Shown: positions 1 to 5,211 of the stretch, one piece after another
How positions within the stretch are numbered: the stretch's first letter is position 1
How the letters are laid out: each line of letters begins with the position of its first letter
Source: Bacteroidota bacterium
Lineage (GTDB): Bacteria > Bacteroidota > Bacteroidia > Bacteroidales > Prolixibacteraceae
DNA length: 5,211 bases
Direction: 5' to 3'
NCBI GenBank assembly: GCA_023393265.1
Contig: JAEWME010000317.1
Location: 1 to 5,211, forward strand
Notes under the pieces: generated by a model
What the model was told of the DNA's origin: nothing
Seen by the model: only the letters and a program-made list of their open reading frames with translations
Database searches by the model: none
Translations under genes and position numbers: made by a program

Positions 1-716
1 CCGGCAAGCCAATGATCGGGCGTATTTTCAGGAACGGCCAAAACAGGAACTTTCGTGTTAAAAATGATACTGGCCGTTGTGGTACCAATCAAATCTTCGG
101 AATGTGCATCACCTCCCCGAATGCCCATCACCACGATTTTGGGCGGATGAATCCGGATATACGAAAGAATGTCGTCGTCGGCCTCTCCCACTTTGACGAT
201 GTACTCGGGCTTTGCTTTTTTCCACCGCCCGTAATCAATTTTTGCAGTCAACTCTGTCAGGAAAGACTCAAATTTTTTAGTTGTGGCCTTTTCGGTCATT
301 TCGTAATTGAGAAACAACGCCGAGTCGTAAACAATCACATCAGAATAAGGAATGGTCAGAAATTCGGGCTGCGGTGTTGAATGATACAAAACCATTTTCG
401 ACCCCAGTTTTTCGGCAATATCAAATCCCAATACGGCAGCTTTCAGCGAATACGCCGAAAAATCAATCGGAACCAGCACATAGTTTTCGCGCTTTTTGCC
501 GTCAACTGACATCTTGCCCAGCATCTTCTCCAGTATCGGGAAAGCCTGCCTGGCGTCCTTTTCAACAATCCGGATCCGGACACCCGTGTCGTTTCCATCC
601 TGAAGAAAATCTACTTTTTCGAGAACACAGTCGATGCCTTCTGCTTCGAGCAGCGATCGCAAGATTTCTGCTTTTGGATAAGGCAATGAAGCCAATGTTG
701 TTAACTTGTCATCCAT
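1..716 (-). CDS. Universal stress protein with N-terminal DUF2007-like domain (partial, 3' end off window)
   Basis: The minus-strand frame is open from ATG at 716 to the left edge, giving 238 codons with no stop, so the C-terminus is missing. Residues about 5-66 (start MDDKLTTLASLPYPKAEILR, then LLEAEGIDCVLEK and a VRIRIVEKDARQAF strand-helix) resemble DUF2007, a small putative signal-transducing fold. Residues about 78-230 form a UspA domain: it opens with YVLVPIDFSAYSLKAA and carries the nucleotide-binding pattern G-2x-G-9x-G(S/T) at 198-212 (GIRG, nine residues, GT), followed by KVPVLAVPE. That motif marks the ATP-binding rather than UspA-like non-binding type; this is family knowledge. 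Many Bacteroidota Usps carry two tandem Usp domains, so a second could lie beyond the edge, but I cannot see it. The protein is presumably cytoplasmic: there is no signal peptide. No Shine-Dalgarno is visible before the ATG. It is divergent from the methyltransferase gene and has no shown link to the glycoside hydrolases. The Usp assignment is firm; the DUF2007 assignment is by pattern only. Confidence 0.88.
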   Translation of the reverse strand, partial: MDDKLTTLASLPYPKAEILRSLLEAEGIDCVLEKVDFLQDGNDTGVRIRIVEKDARQAFPILEKMLGKMSVDGKKRENYVLVPIDFSAYSLKAAVLGFDIAEKLGSKMVLYHSTPQPEFLTIPYSDVIVYDSALFLNYEMTEKATTKKFESFLTELTAKIDYGRWKKAKPEYIVKVGEADDDILSYIRIHPPKIVVMGIRGGDAHSEDLIGTTTASIIFNTKVPVLAVPENTPDHWLA

Positions 717-731
717 AGCCCGTCGTTTTTA

Positions 732-789
732 GTCTGCTTTTGTTTCTCTTATTTCGAGATTCAGGAGAAATTGGTTACCAAAAGCAGGC
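732..789. repeat. Nested inverted repeat in the leader of the stress-protein gene
   Basis: Outer arms 732-742 (GTCTGCTTTTG) and 779-789 (CAAAAGCAGGC) pair over 11 positions with one non-Watson-Crick pair. Inner arms 743-748 (TTTCTC) and 765-770 (GAGAAA) continue the stem directly on one side, with an 8-base bulge at 771-778 on the other. The outer pair is a G-U wobble in plus-strand RNA and a C-A mismatch in minus-strand RNA. One outer arm abuts the proposed -7 box, so the element may act as DNA (an operator) or as a leader RNA fold; neither is shown. The arm word is shared with the two terminator-like hairpins at 840-869 and 2412-2439. Confidence 0.4.
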
Positions 790-820
790 AAATTTTAGCC
801 ATGCCGGATATGTTCTGCAA
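789..820 (-). promoter_or_regulatory. Putative Bacteroidota-type promoter for the universal stress protein gene
   Basis: Read on the minus strand, TTG (818-820) is followed after 20 bases by TAAAATTTG (789-797). This is close to the Bacteroidota -33 TTG / -7 TAnnTTTG pattern with one extra base in the -7 element; read as an 8-mer, AAAATTTG matches at seven of eight positions. Transcription would begin near 782, leaving a leader of about 65 bases before the ATG at 716. This is inferred from the pattern alone. Confidence 0.35.
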
Positions 821-837
821 CCTCCTGCTCCAAAAAC

Positions 838-870
838 GAAAAAAGCCTGACTAAAAGAGCAGACTTTTTT
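838..870. terminator. Orphan terminator-like hairpin, left copy of a repeated element
   Basis: AAAAAGCCTG (840-849) pairs with CAGACTTTTT (860-869) around a 10-base loop and is flanked by A and T runs, so it has intrinsic-terminator form in either direction. The single imperfect pair is G-U on the minus strand and C-A on the plus strand, so the minus-strand RNA folds better and ends in a U run. No gene ends here: the stress-protein gene starts at 716 on the minus strand and the methyltransferase gene starts at 1225 on the plus strand. It could insulate the stress gene from readthrough, end an unseen small RNA, or be a remnant. The same core recurs at 2412-2439. Confidence 0.5.
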
Positions 871-1224
871 ATCAATAACTAATTTAATAACATTTTGCTT
901 TAATAAAAAAACATTATCGCTGCTAATAGATCTTTTATTACTGTTCAACAACAATATTGCTCTATTTTTAAAGTTATTTGTTTTATTTTATCTCTATTTA
1001 TACTGTCAAAATAAAAACAAACAAAACATAGAATGTCAGTAATATATTTCGTATAAAAAAGTGAAAAGTAACTTATTACAGATCACTAGGACCATTATGA
1101 ATAATAAAAAATCAAAGCATAAGTTCTTTTTTGCTTATCGTTAAGAAATACTGAGTTTTAGTTATTTCATTCTTGTTTATTTTCAACTTCACCTAAAAAA
1201 CAAACTTTATTAACTAAACCTTTT
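871..1224. other. AT-rich intergenic stretch without a recognisable gene
   Basis: This stretch of about 350 bases between the orphan hairpin and the methyltransferase start is roughly four-fifths A+T by eye. I see no RNA gene and no convincing TTG/TAnnTTTG promoter on either strand. It holds an AT-only style hairpin (arms TTTGTTTTATTTT at 977-989 and AAAATAAAAACAAA at 1008-1021, one bulged A, 18-base loop). It also holds a 15-codon frame from ATG at 1097 to TAA at 1144, which I do not call as a gene. The last bases before the ATG read TAACTAAACCTTTT with no purine-rich ribosome-binding site, as is usual for Bacteroidota leaders. The methyltransferase promoter should be somewhere here but cannot be placed. 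Confidence 0.6.
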
Positions 1225-2316
1225 ATGGAATTTACAAAATATCTACAATGCCCGATTACAAAAAATAAGCTCGAATTAATTGGTAAAGAAGACTTTGCAG
1301 CTTTCAATTTATTGGGAACATTTGATTCTTTTGGAATGTTGACTCAAGGGCTGATTGATCAATCGCATCAGTACTTTTATCCAATATTTAACGACATTAT
1401 TATTCTTCACGAGCAATATGCAACTTTTATTGGTTCCAAAGCCAATGAGAAATCAAAATTATCTTTTGATAAAAAACGCGTTTTTGACTACTATAATAAA
1501 GTAAACTATAAAGTAAAAGATTCATTCAAGATTTATGAAGATAGTCCCAAATGGGTAGATTTTAGAGAAGTTTCTTCAACCTATATTAATAACTCCTTTA
1601 CTAAAGCTGCCTGTTATTATCCAAAACAAGGACGATTCTTTTTAGACATTGCCTCTGGCCCTATAGGTCTGGCCGAATATATGGCTTTAGCTGATGGATA
1701 TGAACTTAGAATCTGTGTCGACATTTCAATAAATGCGCTAATTAAAGCTAAAGAAAATATTGAGCGTGCTGGGAAAAGGGGGGTATTCATCTGCGGAGAC
1801 ATTACAAACATTCCAATTCAGGATAACTCATGCGATACTGTTTTATCTCAGCATACATTATATCATATACCAAAGAATGATCAGTCGATAGCTGTAAAAG
1901 AGTTGTACAGAGTTGCAAAACCTGAAGCGAAAATTGTGATAATTTATAATTGGTTCTATCATAGCTGGTTTATGAATATCAGCCTGAATATAATCCAGGT
2001 TTATAGAATATTACGGCATTTTGCCGGGAAACTATACGTTCGTATATTTAAGTCAAAGCCTCGGTTATATTTCTATGCACATAGCCCAAGATGGTTTAAA
2101 CGTAATTTTGAATTTAGTAGCGACATTGAAATATATTGCTGGCGTAGTACCAATAAATATTTTTTAGATACTTACGTTCATAAATGGTTGTTCGGCAAGC
2201 ATCTTTTAAACTGGTTAATGGGCATCGAAAATAAACATTCGAAATTCATGGGTTTGTTTGGAGACTATCCCGCAATTGTTATCACAAAAAGAAAAAATAA
2301 AACCCACAATGTGTGA
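1225..2316 (+). CDS. Class I SAM-dependent methyltransferase with degenerate Trm112-like N-terminus
   Basis: A complete 363-residue protein. Residues about 1-66 (FTKYLQCPITKNKLELI, then a GLIDQ turn and YFYPIFNDIIIL) look like a Trm112/YcaR-type small domain, but only one Cys (C9) of the usual zinc-binding CPxC remains, so metal binding is probably lost. Residues about 137-245 are a Rossmann methyltransferase: motif I FLDIASGPIG (139-148), acidic strand end CVDIS (164-168), GDITNIPIQDNSCD (191-204), and SQHTLYHIP (208-216) followed by the KELYRVAKPEAKIVIIYNW strand. The C-terminal third (about 280-355: YFYAHSPRWFKRNF, CWRSTNKYF, then FMGLFGDYPAIVITK) resembles the tail of a methyltransferase family often found near glycan-biosynthesis genes. 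That points to a sugar or glycolipid acceptor, but the substrate is unknown. No signal peptide or clear membrane helix is visible. The gene stands alone, divergent from the stress gene and convergent with the GH13 gene. Its G+C content is about a third by spot counts, against nearly half in the hydrolases, which suggests acquisition by transfer. Confidence 0.85.
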   Translation: MEFTKYLQCPITKNKLELIGKEDFAAFNLLGTFDSFGMLTQGLIDQSHQYFYPIFNDIIILHEQYATFIGSKANEKSKLSFDKKRVFDYYNKVNYKVKDSFKIYEDSPKWVDFREVSSTYINNSFTKAACYYPKQGRFFLDIASGPIGLAEYMALADGYELRICVDISINALIKAKENIERAGKRGVFICGDITNIPIQDNSCDTVLSQHTLYHIPKNDQSIAVKELYRVAKPEAKIVIIYNWFYHSWFMNISLNIIQVYRILRHFAGKLYVRIFKSKPRLYFYAHSPRWFKRNFEFSSDIEIYCWRSTNKYFLDTYVHKWLFGKHLLNWLMGIENKHSKFMGLFGDYPAIVITKRKNKTHNV

Positions 2317-2407
2317 TCGAAAAAGAAATCTGGCTTAGAACATTGTGTTGCATTTCTCATACTTCAAGTTAAAATATCAATCAGTAAAACTGCCAGATTG
2401 AAATCTG
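2305..2407. repeat. Cluster of inverted repeats at the 3' end of the methyltransferase gene
   Basis: Three short perfect inverted repeats overlap the stop codon and the gap after it: CACAATGT (2305-2312) with ACATTGTG (2340-2347); AATCTGGC (2327-2334) with GCCAGATT (2392-2399); and CAGATT (2394-2399) with AATCTG (2402-2407), separated by two bases. The second and third share an arm, so they exclude each other. None has a following T run on the plus strand, so none is a classical terminator by itself; they may protect the transcript 3' end or be chance folds in AT-rich sequence. Confidence 0.35.
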
Positions 2408-2411
2408 AAAA

Positions 2412-2439
2412 AAAAGCCTGCCCCAAAGAGCAGACTTTT
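2412..2439 (-). terminator. Intrinsic terminator of the GH97-GH13 operon, possibly bidirectional
   Basis: Read on the minus strand, AAAAGTCTGC and GCAGGCTTTT form a 10-bp stem with one G-U pair and an 8-base loop. It is followed by more T residues (run of eight in total, complement of 2408-2415) and starts about 33 bases after the GH13 stop codon. On the plus strand the same stem has one C-A mismatch and only a four-T tail, so it would be weaker for the convergent methyltransferase gene. It is the right-hand copy of the element seen at 840-869. Confidence 0.7.
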
Positions 2440-2472
2440 CACTAACTAAACCTTACCTAAAACCCTAAACAT

Positions 2473-3819
2473 CTACCTGTTGATGAATATTTTATACGAC
2501 CACGGTGTTAGCGACAAGGTCGCGTCTGCTCCAAGGCTAATCTTTTCTCCGGAAAAATAATCAGTATAGTCTCCCGGCTTTTGCATTTTCACTGATGTTT
2601 CGCAGGGTTCACCCGAGAGATTGAAAACGGCAATCACTTCATTGCCATCTTTTTCCCGCGAGAAAGCAAAAACCCGATCGGGAACGGAGACGTCAAGCAA
2701 ATTCATCGACCCGCCATAAGTGCCATTCCACAAAGCCTGATTGTCGTGCTTCAGTTTTACGAGCGACGCGTAAAATTTTTGCATACTCAAATCGCTCCAA
2801 TTGATTGTATCTTTTTCGAAGAACAACAAACGCTTTTTCAAGCCGACTTCCTGTCCGCTGTAAATCAGGGGCATTCCCTCCACCGTAAAAGTCAGCGCAG
2901 CAAACGCCTGAACGGCATCACCCATTCTTTCGTATTCGCTTCCAGCCCAGCTATTTTCATCATGATTGGTAATGAACTGCATCGGGAACGACCCGGGAGC
3001 ATATTTATTTGCTTCTCCTGAAAAATAAGCGCGAATGTCAGCCGCATTCTTTTTACCCTGAGCAACATCGTTTATCAGGTGGTGAAATTTCCAGGCATAA
3101 TCCGATTCGAATGCTTTCTCCAGAAAGCCCGGATGATCTTCGTCTTCGGCCAGCATAAAAACCGGTTTTACAGAATCGAGCGAAGCAGTTGCCGCTTCCC
3201 AGAAATCCTGCGGAACACCCCAGGCCACGTCGCACCTGAAACCGTCGATGTTGGTTTCGTTCAGCCAAAATTTCATCGCGTCGATCATTGCATGGCGCAT
3301 GGGCTGCGAATCGAAATTCAGATCAGCAATGTCGCTCCAGTCCAGATTTGGCGGAATAATTGCACCGGTTGAATCATGCGTGTACCATTCCGGATGCTCC
3401 GTTATCCACGGATTATCCCAGCCTGTGTGGTTCGCCACCCAATCGACAATGACCTTAAAGCCCATTTCGTGCGCTTTATTCACCAGGTTTTTAAAATCAT
3501 CCATCGTACCAAATTCAGGATTGATGGCTTTGTAATCTTTTACCGAATAATAAGAACCCAAGCTTCCTTTCCGGTTTTTTATTGAAATTGGTGTAACCGG
3601 CATCAGCCACAAAATATCGACGCCCAGTTCTTTCAGCCTTGGCAGGTGCGCTTCGAACGCTTTGAAAGTTCCTTCAGGCGTGTATTGCCGAATATTCACT
3701 TCGTAAGTTACAGCACTTTTTGCCCATTCGGGCGTGTGTCCCGGTTGATCAACATTTTTGGGGGCTGGTTGGCAGGCGAAAACGATAAACGCCAGCAAAA
3801 TGGCATACAGCTTATTCAT
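2473..3819 (-). CDS. GH13 alpha-amylase-family lipoprotein
   Basis: A complete 448-residue protein. The N-terminus MNKLYAILLAFIVFAC is a lipoprotein signal peptide with lipobox VFAC (acylated C16), so the enzyme is anchored in the envelope; QPAPK after the Cys has no acidic surface-export run, which favours the periplasmic side. A GH13 (beta/alpha)8 barrel covers about 36-360: VTYEVNIRQYTPEGTF (37-52), region I DWVANH (126-131), region II GFRCDVAW (193-200) with nucleophile D197, region III FMLAED (221-226) with acid/base E225, and region IV TNHDENS (284-290) with transition-state stabiliser D287. EGMPLIYSGQEVG (314-326) is also typical. A short C-terminal beta domain (about 375-448) ends the protein; there is no extra carbohydrate-binding module, so it is much smaller than SusG. 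It should hydrolyse alpha-1,4-glucans or maltooligosaccharides; endo- versus exo-action and subfamily cannot be decided. It lies 25 bases after the GH97 stop codon in the same direction, so co-transcription is likely. No Shine-Dalgarno is seen before the ATG. Confidence 0.92.
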   Translation of the reverse strand: MNKLYAILLAFIVFACQPAPKNVDQPGHTPEWAKSAVTYEVNIRQYTPEGTFKAFEAHLPRLKELGVDILWLMPVTPISIKNRKGSLGSYYSVKDYKAINPEFGTMDDFKNLVNKAHEMGFKVIVDWVANHTGWDNPWITEHPEWYTHDSTGAIIPPNLDWSDIADLNFDSQPMRHAMIDAMKFWLNETNIDGFRCDVAWGVPQDFWEAATASLDSVKPVFMLAEDEDHPGFLEKAFESDYAWKFHHLINDVAQGKKNAADIRAYFSGEANKYAPGSFPMQFITNHDENSWAGSEYERMGDAVQAFAALTFTVEGMPLIYSGQEVGLKKRLLFFEKDTINWSDLSMQKFYASLVKLKHDNQALWNGTYGGSMNLLDVSVPDRVFAFSREKDGNEVIAVFNLSGEPCETSVKMQKPGDYTDYFSGEKISLGADATLSLTPWSYKIFINR

Positions 3820-3844
3820 AATTTTCTGATTTAGGTGCTTGTTT

Positions 3845-5211
3845 CTACAACTTCTTTAGTCCTTTAGCCTCAGCCTTATCTGCAATTTCGATAATACTGA
3901 TGGCATAGCCGCCACCCGGAGCACATTGCTGTTTCAGCAACGACTTACTGGTAACCAAATATTTTTTGATGGTATATGCCTGCGGATTGGTTTTATAATG
4001 AGCGTCCGGAGCATCGGCATAAACAGTAGCCACGTATTGTTTTCCTTCATCCAGAAAATCAAACTTCACGCTCGACAAATAACCGTTCTCTCCAACTGTT
4101 GTACCCACAAACCAGTTACTGGTTCCTTTGGCTTTTCGTGCCATGGTAATGTATTGGCCCGGTTCGGCAGCCAAAGCGCGCGAATCGTCCCAGTCAACCG
4201 CAACGTCTTTAATAAACTGGAAAGCATCCGGAAAACGTTTGTAATTTTCGGGAAGGTCGGCAGCCATTTGCAATGGGCAGTACATGGTAACATACAAAGC
4301 CAGTTGTCGCGCCAGGGTTGAATTGACATGCGAATGGTTCTCCGGATTGAGCTTCGAAATGTCCATTTCAAAAATTCCCGGCGTGTAATCCATTGGCCCG
4401 CCAATCAAACGGGTGAATGGCAAAATCGTTGTATGAAATGGTTTGCTTCCGCCGAATGCTTCATATTCTGTTCCACGGGCCGACTCGTTTCCAATCAGGT
4501 TCGGATAAGTGCGGCATAAACCGGTCGGACGAACAGCCTCGTGCGCGTTAACCATGATTTTATAGTCAGCCGCTTTCTTCACTGCATATAAATAATGATT
4601 CACCATCCACTGGCCGTAATGGTATTCGCCGCGCGGAATAATGTTTCCGACATAACCGCTTTTCACAGCATTGTAACCATTATCCACCATAAACTGGTAA
4701 GCATCATCCATGTGGCGTTCATAGTTTCGAACCGACGACGATGTTTCGTGGTGCATCATTAAACGTACTCCTTTTGAGTTTGCATAGGCCTGTAGCATCT
4801 TCAGGTCGAAATCGGGATAAGGCGTAAGAAAATCGAACACATAGTCTTTCGATTTGCCGAACCAGTCTTCCCAGCCCACATTCCAGCCTTCAACAAGCAC
4901 TTCGCTAAAGCCGTTTTCGGCAGCAAAGTCGATGTATTCTTTAACTTTTTCGTTGTTGGCAGCATGTTTGCCATTAGGTTTCGCCTTCGAATAATCGAAC
5001 GAATCAAGTTTTACCGAAGGGGCATCAGTATATGCCCAGGTGCTTTTCCCGGTGATCATTTCCCACCAAACACCGATGTATTTCACTGGCTTGATCCATG
5101 AAGTATCTTTGATTTTACTGGGTTCGTTCAAATTCAATGTCAGTGTCGACTGCAAAATGTCGGTGGCTTTGTCGCTCACAATTACGGTGCGCCAGGGCGA
5201 AGTGCAGGGTG
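3845..5211 (-). CDS. GH97 alpha-glucosidase, SusB-like inverting type (partial, 5' end off window)
   Basis: The frame is open from the right edge to TAG at 3845, giving 454 codons; the N-terminal 280 or so residues are missing. A GTG at 5177-5179 could be taken as a start, but the coding sequence continues upstream through PCTSPWRTVIV, typical of GH97, so it is an internal Val. Counting that Val as 1: LVEGWNVGWEDWFGK (95-109), MMHHETSSSVRNYERHMD (141-158), AVKSGYVGNIIPRGEYHYGQ (171-190), NAHEAVRPTG (211-220), IGNESARGTEYE (229-240), then a C-terminal beta domain. E145, E214, E232 and E238 have exactly the spacing (69, 18, 6) of SusB E439, E508, E526 and E532 as I recall them: catalytic bases, calcium ligand and general acid. 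The Asp nucleophile of retaining GH97 enzymes (VKxDF) is absent (VKSGY). The family releases glucose from alpha-linked oligosaccharides in the periplasm. It is followed by the GH13 gene after 25 bases, as one operon; the promoter is outside the window. The symbol susB is not assigned because no sus context is visible. Confidence 0.93.
   Translation of the reverse strand, partial: PCTSPWRTVIVSDKATDILQSTLTLNLNEPSKIKDTSWIKPVKYIGVWWEMITGKSTWAYTDAPSVKLDSFDYSKAKPNGKHAANNEKVKEYIDFAAENGFSEVLVEGWNVGWEDWFGKSKDYVFDFLTPYPDFDLKMLQAYANSKGVRLMMHHETSSSVRNYERHMDDAYQFMVDNGYNAVKSGYVGNIIPRGEYHYGQWMVNHYLYAVKKAADYKIMVNAHEAVRPTGLCRTYPNLIGNESARGTEYEAFGGSKPFHTTILPFTRLIGGPMDYTPGIFEMDISKLNPENHSHVNSTLARQLALYVTMYCPLQMAADLPENYKRFPDAFQFIKDVAVDWDDSRALAAEPGQYITMARKAKGTSNWFVGTTVGENGYLSSVKFDFLDEGKQYVATVYADAPDAHYKTNPQAYTIKKYLVTSKSLLKQQCAPGGGYAISIIEIADKAEAKGLKKL

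Noticed and set aside
12..718. Two plus-strand open frames over the left end
   Set aside because: They lie antisense to the universal stress protein frame, have Cys/Arg/Phe-rich translations with no family resemblance, and are shadows of that gene.
1097..1144. 15-codon frame MNNKKSKHKFFFAYR as a leader peptide for the methyltransferase
   Set aside because: It is too short to judge in AT-rich sequence. There is no ribosome-binding site, no run of a regulatory amino acid that matches a pathway, and no terminator/antiterminator pair after it.
871..1224. Riboswitch, tRNA or CRISPR array in the AT-rich gap
   Set aside because: No cloverleaf, no conserved riboswitch core and no regularly spaced repeats can be found by reading.
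838..2440. The two hairpins as terminal inverted repeats of an insertion sequence
   Set aside because: They are direct rather than inverted relative to each other, no transposase lies between them, and I see no flanking target-site duplication.
2746..3834. Several plus-strand open frames opposite the GH13 gene
   Set aside because: All are antisense shadows of a gene with intact catalytic motifs; their translations show no recognisable domain.
5177..5179. GTG as the start codon of the GH97 gene
   Set aside because: The reading frame stays open upstream to the window edge and encodes a GH97-typical TSPWRTVIV segment, so the codon is internal and the gene is truncated by the window.

Overview
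The window most likely comes from a Bacteroidota chromosome, probably a free-living or gut polysaccharide degrader. Three things point there: a GH97 glucosidase of the SusB type, a lipoprotein GH13 amylase-family enzyme in the same transcription unit, and AT-rich leaders without Shine-Dalgarno sequences. The one recognisable promoter candidate also resembles the Bacteroidota -33 TTG / -7 TAnnTTTG pattern.

Layout from left to right. (1) Positions 1-716, minus strand: the N-terminal 238 residues of a universal stress protein that also carries an N-terminal DUF2007-like domain; the gene runs off the left edge. (2) Positions 717-1224: a roughly 500-base divergent intergenic region holding a putative promoter and hairpin for the stress gene, an orphan terminator-like hairpin, and about 350 bases of very AT-rich sequence without a gene. 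(3) Positions 1225-2316, plus strand: a complete class I SAM-dependent methyltransferase with a degenerate Trm112-like N-terminus, clearly lower in G+C than its neighbours. (4) Positions 2317-2472: a convergent gap with several small inverted repeats and a terminator. (5) Positions 2473-3819 and 3845 to the right edge, minus strand: a GH13 lipoprotein and the C-terminal about 454 residues of a GH97 enzyme, 25 bases apart and transcribed GH97 then GH13.

The two glycoside hydrolases form the tail of an alpha-glucan (starch, maltodextrin or related) utilisation operon. The GH13 enzyme would cut or trim alpha-glucan chains in the cell envelope, and the inverting-type GH97 would release glucose from the oligosaccharides. 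No SusC/SusD pair or regulator lies in the window; if present they would be to the right, upstream in the operon.

The most unusual structural signal is that the AT-rich methyltransferase segment is bracketed by two near-identical 10-bp-stem hairpins about 1.57 kb apart. The right copy sits where the terminator of the GH13 gene should be. The left copy ends no gene and lies between two divergent starts. This is compatible with insertion of the methyltransferase segment at an ancestral terminator, though a commonly reused terminator sequence is an alternative. I see no CRISPR array, transposase, tRNA or rRNA, and nothing that I can defend as a wholly new system.
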